Origin: Demequina activiva
Lineage (GTDB): Bacteria; Actinomycetota; Actinomycetes; Actinomycetales; Demequinaceae
Direction of reading: 5' to 3'
NCBI RefSeq assembly: GCF_016862815.1
Contig: NZ_BONR01000006.1
Location: forward strand, 1-64,000
Length of the DNA: 64,000 bases
Each line of letters begins with the position of its first letter. The stretch's first letter is position 1. The notes under the pieces are model-generated. The model searched no databases and had not been told where the DNA came from. It saw only the letters and a program-made list of their open reading frames with translations. Shown in pieces: positions 8,746-19,157 of this stretch. The position numbers were made by a program, and so were the translations under genes.

Positions 8746-9609
8746 ATGTCCGGTCACGTCGCCGTCGTCACGGACTCGGCGGCATCGTTGCCCCCTGCGC
8801 TTGCACGCAAGTGGGGGATCCGAGTGGTGCCCTTGCAGGTGATCGTGGATGGCGAGTCGCGGCTCGAGGGCGAGCAGGTCACCTCGGAGGAGGTGCTGAC
8901 CGCGCTGCTCGACGGTCGTGACGTGCGCACGTCGCAGCCTGCCGTCGCGCAGTTCGAGGAGGCGTTTGCGCTGGCAGCGGCGGACGGCGCCGAGCACGTG
9001 GTCGCGGTGCTGATCTCCGGCAAGATGTCCGGCACCGTCAATGGCGCCCAGGCGGCTGCCGACGCCGTGGACGTGCCCGTCACGGTGGTCGATACCGCGA
9101 GCCTCGCGATGGGCACGGGCTTCGCCGCGATCGCGGCCGCCTCCGTCGCGCGCAGCGGCGGGACGGCCGATGCGGTGGCGCAGGTGGCTCGAGACGTCGC
9201 CGCGTCGGCCCGGTGCATCTTCACGGTGGACACGCTGGAGCACCTCAAGCGCGGGGGCAGGGTGTCCCCGGCCATCGCCGCGGTGGGGAAGGTCTTCAAC
9301 GTTCGCCCTGTGCTCGAGCTCGAGGGCGGCGAGGTGGTCATGGTGGAGAGGGTGCGATCGACCCAGCGCGCGCGGGCTGCGGTCATGCAGCTCGCGGAGG
9401 AAGCCGTCGCCGGCATGACCCGCGCCGCCGCGGCGGTCATGGTGCTGGGCGAGGGCGACTTCGGCGACGAGGCGGCGAAGAGCCTCGAAGCACGCCATCC
9501 TGACCTGGCGATGCTGGTGCGCACCCCGGTCAGCGCAGTGCTCGCGAGTCACACCGGCCCGGGCACCTTGGCGGCTGTCGTGGTGGACCTCCCCGAGCCC
9601 ATCCGCTGA
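8746..9609 (+). CDS. DegV family fatty-acid-binding protein
   Basis: 287 residues. The start MSGHVAVVTDSAASLP has the DegV motif VTDS(A/T)A. Later motifs are RTSQPAVAQF near residue 65, ISGKMSGTVNGA near 92, VVDTASLAMGTG near 118 and LEHLKRGGRVSP near 170. DegV/FakB proteins bind single fatty acids and, where a FakA kinase exists, present them for phosphorylation. No FakA-like gene is seen here, so the role in this organism is open. A longer start at 8728 is possible but would put the start codon upstream of the hexamer. Confidence 0.88.
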   Translation: MSGHVAVVTDSAASLPPALARKWGIRVVPLQVIVDGESRLEGEQVTSEEVLTALLDGRDVRTSQPAVAQFEEAFALAAADGAEHVVAVLISGKMSGTVNGAQAAADAVDVPVTVVDTASLAMGTGFAAIAAASVARSGGTADAVAQVARDVAASARCIFTVDTLEHLKRGGRVSPAIAAVGKVFNVRPVLELEGGEVVMVERVRSTQRARAAVMQLAEEAVAGMTRAAAAVMVLGEGDFGDEAAKSLEARHPDLAMLVRTPVSAVLASHTGPGTLAAVVVDLPEPIR

Positions 9610-9690
9610 CGGCTCATCCCCAGGACGGCGGGAGCTGCGGTTCGTCCACGGGAGCGGCGAGACGTGAACGCCACGCGCGCAGGGCACGCC

Positions 9691-9696
9691 TACTCT
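9691..9696 (+). promoter_or_regulatory. -10 hexamer of comEA (leaderless)
   Basis: TACTCT ends 7 nt before the GTG at 9704. Confidence 0.55.
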
Positions 9697-9703
9697 CGGC
9701 GGC

Positions 9704-10477
9704 GTGAGCACCTTCCCACCGCAGCGACTCCCCGACGACGACGCACTGGATCGCGCTCGTGACGCGCAACGGGAGCCGCCCCAGCCCGACCTTCTTCGGC
9801 AGTGGCGCGAGAGCGCCGCGCGTGCTGCGGGACGCGCCTACGAGGCCGCCTATGGGCGCGAGATCCCCGAGACGTCCGCCACCGTGCGCTGGACGCTGTC
9901 TCCGCGCGTCGCCGCCACCGTGGCCGTCGTGCTCGTCGCGGTGGGCGCGGTCGCATGGTGGCTCGCCGGCCCCGGGCGCGGCGCACCCGTCGGTCTCGAC
10001 GCGCCCAGCGCATCGGACCCTGTGACCGCTGATCCGGGACACCAGCTGAACGTCACGTCCGAGGGGACTGAGACTGTCCCGCCTGCGGTCATCGTCCACG
10101 TGAGCGGCGCCGTGGCCGAGCCGGGCCTGGTCGAGGTTCCGGGAGGCTCGCGCGTGGCGGACGTCATCGCCTCTGCGGGCGGGCTGCTCGCCGCGGCGGA
10201 CCAGGCGGGCGTCAATCTCGCACGCGAGGCGGTCGACGGCGAGCACGTCCACGTTCCGACCGCAGGCGAGCAGGCGGATGCCACGGGCCCCCTGTCGGTC
10301 AATGCGGCGAGCGCCGCGCAGCTCGAGGAGCTGCCGGGGGTGGGACCCGTGATCGCGGAGCGCATCGTCGCCGATCGAGATGCGCACGGGCCCTTCACCT
10401 CGCTCGATGATCTTCAGCGCGTGAGTGGCGTGGGCCCGGCGTTGGTCGCTCAATGGGAGGGGCTCGCGCAGGTGTGA
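9704..10477 (+). CDS. comEA: ComEA-type helix-hairpin-helix DNA-binding protein
   Basis: 257 residues: a cytoplasmic N-terminus, one membrane helix at about residues 68-88 (VAATVAVVLVAVGAVAWWLAG), a SLBB domain (IVHVSGAVAEPGLVEVPGGSRV, about 128-150), and a C-terminal double helix-hairpin-helix (LEELPGVGPVIAERIV, about 207-222). ComEA is the periplasmic or outer-membrane-facing DNA receptor for transformation. In many actinobacteria comEA/comEC persist without shown competence. The comEC start overlaps its stop (GTGA), so the two are coupled. Confidence 0.92.
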   Translation: MSTFPPQRLPDDDALDRARDAQREPPQPDLLRQWRESAARAAGRAYEAAYGREIPETSATVRWTLSPRVAATVAVVLVAVGAVAWWLAGPGRGAPVGLDAPSASDPVTADPGHQLNVTSEGTETVPPAVIVHVSGAVAEPGLVEVPGGSRVADVIASAGGLLAAADQAGVNLAREAVDGEHVHVPTAGEQADATGPLSVNAASAAQLEELPGVGPVIAERIVADRDAHGPFTSLDDLQRVSGVGPALVAQWEGLAQV

Positions 10478-12765
10478 CGGGCACCCACGATGCGAGGCTG
10501 GTCCCGTCCGCGATCGCGGCCTGGGCTGTGGCCTGGGCCGTCGCGCACGACAGGGAGGGAGCCGCCGCGCTGGTCGCGTGCCTGCTGGGGGTCGCGGCTG
10601 TGGGACTTGCTGCGCTGGCGACCGCGCGTTGGCGGCCCACGGTCGCGGCCATGCTCGCGCTGCCGGCGGTGGCTGCAGCTGTCGCCGTGGTGGTCGCGGG
10701 CGGCGAGCGCGATGCGGCCCGGTGCGACGCGCAGGCGCTCGACGCGGCGGGGACCGTGCGCGTGGAGGTGGTGATGAGCGACGAGCCCCGCGCTCTGTCA
10801 GGCGGCGAGCGGCGCTGGATGGCGCCCGCGCACGTGATGGCGTGGGAGCCCGGTGGACGCCAGGAGGCTGCCGCGGAGGGCGGGTGCGCGCTGCGGGCCG
10901 GGGCGACGCTGAGCGTCGTGCTGCACGAGCCGCTCGACCGAGGCACCCGCGTGCTGGTCGAGGGAGCCGCCTCGTGGCAGGGGACCGGGGACGCGGTCCT
11001 GTGGAGTGCCCGCATCGTCGCCGTGGGGCCACCCGGCGCGCTGCTCCAGTGGCGCGGCGCCTTGCACGAGGCGGTCGCGCGGGTGGACCCCGCCGTGAGG
11101 GGACTCGTGAGCGGCATGGTGACCGGCGACACCTCGACGATGCCGGCACTGCAGGTGGAGCGGATGCGCACGGCCGGGCTCGCTCACCTCACCGCGGTGT
11201 CCGGCGCGCACTTCGCGATCCTGATCATCGCGGTCGGCGCCATCGTCTCCGCTCTGCGTGCTCCGAGGCCGGTGCGCGCCTGCGCCGTCGTGGGGGTCGC
11301 CGGCCTGTTCGCCGCCGTCGTGGGTCCGGAGGCGTCCGTGGTCCGAGCCCTCGCGATGGCGTGCGCCGTAGCACTGGGGATCGCCTGGGGTCGTCCGGCG
11401 CGCGGCCTCCCGGCGCTGGCGGCCGGGGTCCTCGTGCTGGTGCTCGTGATGCCCACGGTCGCGACGTCGCTGGGCTTCGCGATGTCCGTGGCGGCAGTGG
11501 CTGCGATCGTGCTGTGGTCGCCCCTCGTGGCGCGGATGCTGGCACGACGTCTGCCTCCCGCGCTCGCGCGGGTCATGGCGGTGCCGCTTGTGGCGCAGGC
11601 GGCAGTCACCCCGCTGGTGCTCGTGATCGAGCCGGGGCTGACGCCGTACGCCGTCCCCGCGAATCTCATCGCAGGCCTCGCGGTGCCCGCAGTGATGGGA
11701 CTGGGCGCGCTCGCGCTCGTGGTCGCGCCCGTGAGCGCCGAGGGCGCGGCCGTGCTCGCTCACGGTGCCGGCCTGGCGGCTCGACCCATCGCAGGGGTGG
11801 CGGATGCTGTGGCCTGGGCACCCGCGGCACGTCTCGCGTGGCCCGAGGGTTCGTGGGGAGTCGGCCTGGCCGCGTTCGTGGTGGTGACGGGGATCCTTGC
11901 CACGGCCCTCACCGGAGCGCGCCGCGCGCGGTGGATCCTCGCGGTGATCGGGTGCGCGACGCTGGCCGCAGGCATCTGGCTGCAGGGCGCGCGCGGCGCG
12001 ACGGTCATGGCGGACTGGGACGTGGTCGCGTGCGACGTGGGTCAGGGGGACATGATGCTGCTGCGCGCCGGCCCGTCGAGTGCCATCGTGATCGACACGG
12101 GTCCCGACGGGGACCTCGCCCGGCGATGCCTGCGTGACCACGGCGTCGACGCGGTGCCGCTGCTCATCCTCACGCATCCACACGCCGACCACGACGGCGC
12201 CGTGGGTGCGGTGCTGGCCACCGCGCCGGTGCAGGCGGCCTGGATCTCGGCCGCGGGTGACGGCGGCGCCGCCCACGTGGCGCTCACCAACGCCGCCGTG
12301 CCGGTCGACGTGCCGCACGAGGGACAGGCCCTGACCGCCGGCCAGGCGCACGTCGTGGTGCTCTCGTCACTGCATCGGGACACGGCACTGGGGGCCAACG
12401 ACGCCAGCGTGGTGGTGCTGGCGAATGCCGATGGCGCGAGCGTGATCGCGCTCGGGGACCTCGAGGAGGCGGGGCAGCGTGCGCTCGTGGGTCGGTGGGA
12501 CGGTGACCTCAGCGTGGACGTGGTGAAGGTCGCTCACCACGGCTCCGCCGTGCAGCACGCAGCACTGGTGTCACGCATCGACGCCACGGTCACGATGGTG
12601 TCGGTGGGCGCAGACAACACCTACGGTCATCCGGCTGCGCCTGCGCTGGAGCTGTACGCCCGCGACGGCGTGGTGCTGCGCACGGACCTGTGCGGCACGG
12701 TGGCGCTCGCTCGGGACGAGCGAGGACTGCGGTGGTCGCAGTGTCCGAGGGACGTGGCACGCTAG
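10474..12765 (+). CDS. comEC: ComEC/Rec2 DNA internalisation channel
   Basis: 763 residues with the full three-part layout: N-terminal membrane helices and an OB-like DUF4131 region (about 1-180), the competence membrane domain (GLAHLTAVSGAHFAIL near 235-250, then about ten helices), and a C-terminal metallo-beta-lactamase domain (CDVGQGDMMLLRAG near 517, THPHADHDGA near 566, VAHHGS near 685). It is predicted to move single-stranded DNA through the inner membrane. The GTG at 10474, overlapping the comEA stop, is chosen over an ATG 21 bp further upstream. Confidence 0.93.
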   Translation: MTGTHDARLVPSAIAAWAVAWAVAHDREGAAALVACLLGVAAVGLAALATARWRPTVAAMLALPAVAAAVAVVVAGGERDAARCDAQALDAAGTVRVEVVMSDEPRALSGGERRWMAPAHVMAWEPGGRQEAAAEGGCALRAGATLSVVLHEPLDRGTRVLVEGAASWQGTGDAVLWSARIVAVGPPGALLQWRGALHEAVARVDPAVRGLVSGMVTGDTSTMPALQVERMRTAGLAHLTAVSGAHFAILIIAVGAIVSALRAPRPVRACAVVGVAGLFAAVVGPEASVVRALAMACAVALGIAWGRPARGLPALAAGVLVLVLVMPTVATSLGFAMSVAAVAAIVLWSPLVARMLARRLPPALARVMAVPLVAQAAVTPLVLVIEPGLTPYAVPANLIAGLAVPAVMGLGALALVVAPVSAEGAAVLAHGAGLAARPIAGVADAVAWAPAARLAWPEGSWGVGLAAFVVVTGILATALTGARRARWILAVIGCATLAAGIWLQGARGATVMADWDVVACDVGQGDMMLLRAGPSSAIVIDTGPDGDLARRCLRDHGVDAVPLLILTHPHADHDGAVGAVLATAPVQAAWISAAGDGGAAHVALTNAAVPVDVPHEGQALTAGQAHVVVLSSLHRDTALGANDASVVVLANADGASVIALGDLEEAGQRALVGRWDGDLSVDVVKVAHHGSAVQHAALVSRIDATVTMVSVGADNTYGHPAAPALELYARDGVVLRTDLCGTVALARDERGLRWSQCPRDVAR

Positions 12766-12769
12766 TGCC

Positions 12770-13753
12770 ATGCCGCCCCGCACCCGCGCCCCGGAAGCCA
12801 CCTGGCACCGTGCCAAGCCAGCCCCCGTCGTGCTCGTGAGCGGGCCGGAGTCGCTGCTCGCGGCGCGCGCGGTCGAGCGCATCCACCACGCGATGGGTGC
12901 GGGCGTTGCGATCACGACGCTCGACGCCGGCGCGTACACGAGCGGCGCCCTGCTCGCCGCAGCGAGCCCCTCGCTGTTCGACGAGCCGGGCCTGGTGGTG
13001 GTCGAGGGTGCCGAGGCGATGAATGACGCGTTCCTCGCGGACGGTCTGTCGTACGCCGCCGCCCCTGAGCCCGACGTCGTGGTGGTGATCCGTCACGGCG
13101 GCGGGGTGCGTGGCAAGCGACTGCTCGACACGCTCCGCAAGGGCGGCGTCCCGGAGTACACGTGCCCGGCGGTCAAGCGTGACAACGAGTTCGCCGACTT
13201 CGTCGCCGCAGAGTTCGAGAGAGCCGGACGCCCGGCCCCGGCAGCGGTGGTGAGGAGGCTGGTCGACGCGGTCGGCACGGATCTCCCCGAGCTCGCGGCC
13301 GCGACGCAGCAGCTGCTGGGAGACGTCGAGGGCGCGATCGACGAGGACGCCGTGGCGCGGTACTACGGCACCCGTGTGAACGCGACCGCGTTCAGCGTCG
13401 CGGACGCCGCGGTCGCGGGACAGGTGAGCACGGCAGTGACGCTCGTGCGGCACGCGCTGGCCGCGGGCGTGGATCCGGTGCCGCTCAACGCCGCTCTCGC
13501 CTCGAAGCTGCGGACGCTGGCGAAGGTGGGCGCGTCCCGCGGTCGGGGGCTCGACCCCACGCGAGACCTGGGCCTGCCTCCCTGGCAGGTGGACCGTGCC
13601 CGGCGGGAGCTGCGACGGTGGAACGCGGAGTCGCTCGCGGACGCGATCGAGGCCATCGCTGCGGCAGACGCGGAGATCAAGGGCGGCGGCCGGGCGCCCG
13701 CCTTCGCCCTCGAGCGTGCGGTGCGCACAGTCGCGGAGCTGGCCGCTCCCTGA
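12770..13753 (+). CDS. holA: DNA polymerase III subunit delta
   Basis: 327 residues with VVLVSGPESLLAARAVERI at the N-terminus (modified P-loop region of clamp-loader delta), GKRLLDTLRKGG near 118-129, and the helical collar domain at the end (SLADAIEAIAAADAEIKGGGR). It forms part of the clamp loader that opens and loads the beta clamp. It follows comEC by 4 bp, as in most actinobacteria, and converges on the EAL gene with an 18-bp gap. Confidence 0.93.
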   Translation: MPPRTRAPEATWHRAKPAPVVLVSGPESLLAARAVERIHHAMGAGVAITTLDAGAYTSGALLAAASPSLFDEPGLVVVEGAEAMNDAFLADGLSYAAAPEPDVVVVIRHGGGVRGKRLLDTLRKGGVPEYTCPAVKRDNEFADFVAAEFERAGRPAPAAVVRRLVDAVGTDLPELAAATQQLLGDVEGAIDEDAVARYYGTRVNATAFSVADAAVAGQVSTAVTLVRHALAAGVDPVPLNAALASKLRTLAKVGASRGRGLDPTRDLGLPPWQVDRARRELRRWNAESLADAIEAIAAADAEIKGGGRAPAFALERAVRTVAELAAP

Positions 13754-13771
13754 GCGCGGACTCCGCTTCCG

Positions 13772-14461
13772 TCAGGCGGCGAGCTCGGCGTGTCCGCGGT
13801 CCATCACGATCGCGGGTTCGAAGCCATGCCCCTGGTAGAGGTCGAAGCCCAGCTCCTCGCACCACTCGAGCATGGCGCGAGTCTCGACACGCTCCGCCAC
13901 GAGGGTCGAGCCGTGAGCACGGGCACGCGCCACGAGATCGGGACCTTGCGCGACCAGATCCCTGACGTCGACCTTGACGAACTCGGCATGGCTGAGCAAC
14001 GCCATCTGGGAAGCGGTCCCCACGAAGTCGTCGATCGCGATCCGATACCCGCGGCGCTGCAGATCGCCCAGGCGCTGGCGCAGCGGCTCGTCCGCGAACG
14101 CGGACTCGACCACCTCGATCACCGCCTGGTCCGGCCGGAAGCCCACATCGGCGCGATCCACGAGATAGCTGCGCGTGAAGTTGATGAACGCGAGCATGTC
14201 GATCGGGGGGTGCGTCGCCATGTGGAACGCTGCCGCGATCACATGCTCGGTCGCGCGGTCCTGCTGCCGCGCGTTCCACAGGTCCACGCGCAGGCCCATC
14301 CGCCCAGGTGCCCGGAACAGCAGCTCATAGCCGTAGAGGCCGCGGTCAGCGGTGAAGATGCCCTGACGCCCCAGCAGCACGCGCGTGGACCGGGTGTGGG
14401 CATGGCGCCCCGTGGCAGGAAGATGCCACGGCACGGGGGCTGCGCCCGGGGAATGCGTCAC
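13772..14461 (-). CDS. Stand-alone EAL domain protein (EAL-HDOD type, HDOD missing)
   Basis: 229 residues. It opens with LLGRQGIFTADRGLYGYELLFR, the start seen in EAL-HDOD (YuxH-like) proteins, but ends after the EAL fold with no HDOD domain. Residues of an active phosphodiesterase look present: Glu in YELLFR, Asn in FINFTRSY, Glu in VIEVVES, AIDDFVGT, FVKVDVRD, Glu in AERVET and Gln in LYQGHGFEPA. It may degrade cyclic di-GMP or act as a binding protein. The GTG start at 14461 follows TAGTGT by 7 nt (leaderless). Confidence 0.82.
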   Translation of the reverse strand: MTHSPGAAPVPWHLPATGRHAHTRSTRVLLGRQGIFTADRGLYGYELLFRAPGRMGLRVDLWNARQQDRATEHVIAAAFHMATHPPIDMLAFINFTRSYLVDRADVGFRPDQAVIEVVESAFADEPLRQRLGDLQRRGYRIAIDDFVGTASQMALLSHAEFVKVDVRDLVAQGPDLVARARAHGSTLVAERVETRAMLEWCEELGFDLYQGHGFEPAIVMDRGHAELAA

Positions 14462-14468
14462 GGACGTG

Positions 14469-14474
14469 ACACTA
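14469..14474 (-). promoter_or_regulatory. -10 hexamer of the orphan EAL gene (leaderless)
   Basis: TAGTGT on the reverse strand, 7 nt before the GTG at 14461. Confidence 0.5.
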
Positions 14475-14490
14475 GCGAGAGCAGACGCAG

Positions 14491-14523
14491 AAGCCCCGCA
14501 CGCGCCAGGGCGCGTCGGGGCTT
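14491..14523 (-). terminator. Hairpin terminator after rpsT
   Basis: AAGCCCCG pairs with CGGGGCTT, and ACGCGC with GCGCGT inside it, giving a strong stem 20 bp past the rpsT stop. Confidence 0.8.
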
Positions 14524-14542
14524 GAGCGGTGAGCGCTGAGGC

Positions 14543-14803
14543 TCAGAGAGAGGCGACCTGCTTCGCGAGCGCCGACTTGCGGTTCGCGGCCTGGTTCTCG
14601 TGGATGACGCCCTTCGAGGCGGCCTTGTCCAGCTTGGTGGTCGCGGTCTTGAGCGCGGTCTCGGCGGCAGGCTTGTCGCCTGCGGCGATCGCCTCGCGCA
14701 CCTTGCGCACGTGCGTCTTGAGCTCGGACTTGACGGCGACGTTGCGCTGGCGAGCCTTCTCGTTGGTGCCGATGCGCTTGATCTTCGACTTGATGTTAGC
14801 CAC
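14543..14803 (-). CDS. rpsT: 30S ribosomal protein S20
   Basis: 86 residues starting [20 protein letters not shown], with [20 protein letters not shown] and [20 protein letters not shown], the standard S20 pattern. S20 binds 16S rRNA early in small-subunit assembly. The GTG start is preceded by GAAGGA. It is monocistronic, ending at a strong hairpin. Its place beside holA and lepA is the usual one in actinobacteria. Confidence 0.97.
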   Translation of the reverse strand: MANIKSKIKRIGTNEKARQRNVAVKSELKTHVRKVREAIAAGDKPAAETALKTATTKLDKAASKGVIHENQAANRKSALAKQVASL

Positions 14804-14873
14804 AGGAATCCTTCAGAGATGTTGGAAATTTCAGGGTGGAGCGCGAGCGCGCGCCCACACACGGCTTCCTATC

Positions 14874-15398
14874 CTACCAGTGATGCAGCTCGGAAAGCGA
14901 ACGTGCGACCGCGTCGAAGCGGCGCCTGTCCAGAACTGCCCCTTCGCGCCGGACTGCGGAGGGGTCCACCCGCACGATTCTATCGAGCCTGACCTCGGAC
15001 GGACGACGCCGCGAGTCCCACGCCCCGGTCCCGATGTCCATCCAGCGCCGGCCCCAGCGCCCCTCCTGGGCGGCGTCGAGGTCGTGGTCCTTGCTCGTGA
15101 GCTGCAGCGCGAGCAGCCAGCGACCGTCACGGCCGATCAGCAGCACGGGGCGATCCTTGCCCCGCGAGTGGTCCTCCTCGTAGGGCACCCAGGTCCACAC
15201 CACCTCGCCGGGGTCCGGACGTCCGTCGAGACGGGGGGAGTACGCGACGTCGACGCGGCCGTCGAAGTCGCCCGGATATGAGGCGCGGCTGTGCGAGCGT
15301 CGCGAGGCCCGGTCCGGTCGCGAGGACCGCCGACGGGCGCGGACCGCCACGGCCGCGACGGCTGCGCTGGCGAGGGCGGCGAGGATCAGCGGTTCCAC
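14874..15398 (-). CDS. PemK/MazF-like protein with N-terminal membrane anchor
   Basis: 174 residues. A hydrophobic N-terminus (LILAALASAAVAAVAV) is followed by a basic linker and then GEVVWTWVPYEEDHSRGKDRPVLLIGRDG (motif spans about residues 63-91), which matches the PemK/MazF barrel start with the GKDRP(V/L)L(I/V) motif. MazF-family members are usually mRNA endonucleases. No antitoxin gene is adjacent, and this membrane-tethered form beside rpsT is common in actinobacteria, so it may be a housekeeping relative rather than an active toxin. GTG start 6 nt after TAGGGT. Confidence 0.72.
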   Translation of the reverse strand: MEPLILAALASAAVAAVAVRARRRSSRPDRASRRSHSRASYPGDFDGRVDVAYSPRLDGRPDPGEVVWTWVPYEEDHSRGKDRPVLLIGRDGRWLLALQLTSKDHDLDAAQEGRWGRRWMDIGTGAWDSRRRPSEVRLDRIVRVDPSAVRREGAVLDRRRFDAVARSLSELHHW

Positions 15399-15404
15399 AG
15401 GGGC

Positions 15405-15410
15405 ACCCTA
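15405..15410 (-). promoter_or_regulatory. -10 hexamer of the PemK-like gene (leaderless)
   Basis: TAGGGT on the reverse strand, 6 nt before the GTG at 15398. Confidence 0.5.
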
Positions 15411-15448
15411 CCGGCGGGGGTTCCGGCCTTCGGAGGGCGGACGTCGGG

Positions 15449-17152
15449 TCAGGCCTCGACGGCCTCGGTGCGGTCGCGCAGCTCGGTGAGGTGGGAGGTG
15501 CCTGCGGAGGTGAACGTGATCTCCTCGGCGGGCAGCGGGTGCCCGAACAGGAATCCCTGTCCCAGCAGCCAGCCGTGCTCGCGGGCCTGGCGGTACTGGG
15601 CTTCCGTCTCGACGCCCTCGATGATGCCGTACATGCGCAGGCTGTCGGTGAGCGTCGCCATGGCCGTGCTGATGCGGTCGCCCGTGGAGCGGTCTCCCAG
15701 TCGCAGGGTGAACTCGCGTGCGAGCTTGAGCCCGGAGACGGGGTTCTGCAGCACGGAGGAAAGAGCCGAGTATCCGGTGCCGAAGTCGTCGAGGATGAGG
15801 TCCACGCCCATCGTCGCGAGGGCGCTGAGGTCGCTCGCGGCGGACTGGGTCGCAAGCAGCATGCCTGACTCGGTGATCTCCAGGCCCAGGCGGGAGGGGT
15901 GGACGCCGGTCTCCTTCAGCGCGCTGCGCACCACACGCGTCAGGTCTGCGCCGCCGATCTGCCGCGTGGAGACGTTGACGAGCACCTTGCCGCGGAACAC
16001 AGGGTTGGCCGCGATGAAGCGACACGCCTCGTGGATGACGAAGGCGCCCAGCGGGATCACGAGGTTCGAGTCCTCGCAGATCTCGATGAAGTCCTGCGGC
16101 AGGAGGAGGCCCCGCTGCGGGTGGCGCCAGCGCACCAGCGACTCGAACGCGACCGTCTCGCGCGTGGCGAGGTCGACGACGGGCTGGTAGTGGACCACCA
16201 GCTCGCCCTCCTGGATCGCCGTGCGCAGCTCGGTCTCGATCGACAGCCGGACCAGCGCACTGTCGCGCAGCTCCTCGCGGAACACCTCGACACGGTTGCG
16301 CCCGGCGTTCTTCGCGTGCGACATCGCGATGTCCGCGTTGCGTACGAGCGTCTCCGCCGTCATGCCGGGCTGCGCGAGGGCGAGGCCGGCGCTCACGGTG
16401 GGAGCGAAACGATGGCCGTCGACCTCGATCGGCGCCTGGAGCGCGGCGGTGACGACGGCGAGCAGGCCCTCGGCGGCCTTCTGGCCCGCGATGTTCTCGC
16501 CGATCACCACGAACTCGTCGCCCCCGAGCCGCGACACCGTGTCGACCGGGCGGACCGACTCGCGCAGGCGCCGCGCGAGCTCGACGAGCATCCGGTCGCC
16601 CGCGTGGTGGCCCAGGGAGTCGTTCACGAGCTTGAAGTGATCGAGGTCGAGGAAGATGCACACGACGGTGGCGTCGGCCCCCTCGTGGCTGTCGAGCGCA
16701 CGCTGCGTGCGGTCGAGCAGCAGGGAGCGGTTGGGCAGGCCCGTGAGGTGGTCGAACTGTGCGCGCCGCTCGAGGAGGTCCTTGGCGCGGCGCACCTCGC
16801 TGACGTCCTCCATCTGGAGCAGGTAGACCGCGCCATCGTCGCCTGAGTCGACGCGGGTGACCGTCGACCGGGTCCAGACGGTGTCGCCCGACCGGTGCCG
16901 CGCCCGCGTCTGGAGCTGGAAGTAGGGCAGCTCTCCCGAGGCCAGCTGTCCGCGCAGCTCCGCGTCTCGACCCACGTCATCGGGGTGGACCAAGGTCTGG
17001 GCCACGCGTCCGGCGAGATCGCCGGGCTCGTAGCCGAGGATGGACGCGAACTGCTCGTTCGCCTCCTCGATGCGACCGTCACCAGTGACGATCGCCATGC
17101 CGATCGGCGACGTCCTGAACGTCTGCCGAAACATGGAGTCATGATGCGTCAC
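15449..17152 (-). CDS. PAS-GGDEF-EAL cyclic di-GMP signalling protein
   Basis: 567 residues: a PAS domain (FRTSPIGMAIVTGDGRIEEAN, about 9-110), a GGDEF domain (RLGGDEFVVIGE near residue 235, with an RPVD inhibitory I-site five residues before it), then an EAL domain from about 315. GGDEF looks able to make cyclic di-GMP. The EAL part keeps FESLVRW, NVSTRQ, GLEITESG, LDDFGTG, EGVETE and GQGFLFG, but the usual KID is KLA (GLKLAREF), losing one conserved Asp. The GTG at 17152 is chosen for its AAGGAGG ribosome site at 17162-17168. It is cytoplasmic; no membrane helix is seen. Confidence 0.92.
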   Translation of the reverse strand: MTHHDSMFRQTFRTSPIGMAIVTGDGRIEEANEQFASILGYEPGDLAGRVAQTLVHPDDVGRDAELRGQLASGELPYFQLQTRARHRSGDTVWTRSTVTRVDSGDDGAVYLLQMEDVSEVRRAKDLLERRAQFDHLTGLPNRSLLLDRTQRALDSHEGADATVVCIFLDLDHFKLVNDSLGHHAGDRMLVELARRLRESVRPVDTVSRLGGDEFVVIGENIAGQKAAEGLLAVVTAALQAPIEVDGHRFAPTVSAGLALAQPGMTAETLVRNADIAMSHAKNAGRNRVEVFREELRDSALVRLSIETELRTAIQEGELVVHYQPVVDLATRETVAFESLVRWRHPQRGLLLPQDFIEICEDSNLVIPLGAFVIHEACRFIAANPVFRGKVLVNVSTRQIGGADLTRVVRSALKETGVHPSRLGLEITESGMLLATQSAASDLSALATMGVDLILDDFGTGYSALSSVLQNPVSGLKLAREFTLRLGDRSTGDRISTAMATLTDSLRMYGIIEGVETEAQYRQAREHGWLLGQGFLFGHPLPAEEITFTSAGTSHLTELRDRTEAVEA

Positions 17153-17301
17153 GCCGTCCGCCTCCTTCGGGTGTCGCCGCAGCGGGCCATCTCCGCTGTC
17201 ACCAGGGTCTATCGGCACGTTCGCCCGTCGCATGAGAACGGATGGGAACGTGGGACAATGGCCGCTGACTGTTCACCCGACCCGAGGGATCCCACACCAC
17301 C

Positions 17302-19155
<1,854 letters not shown>

Positions 19156-19157
19156 TC

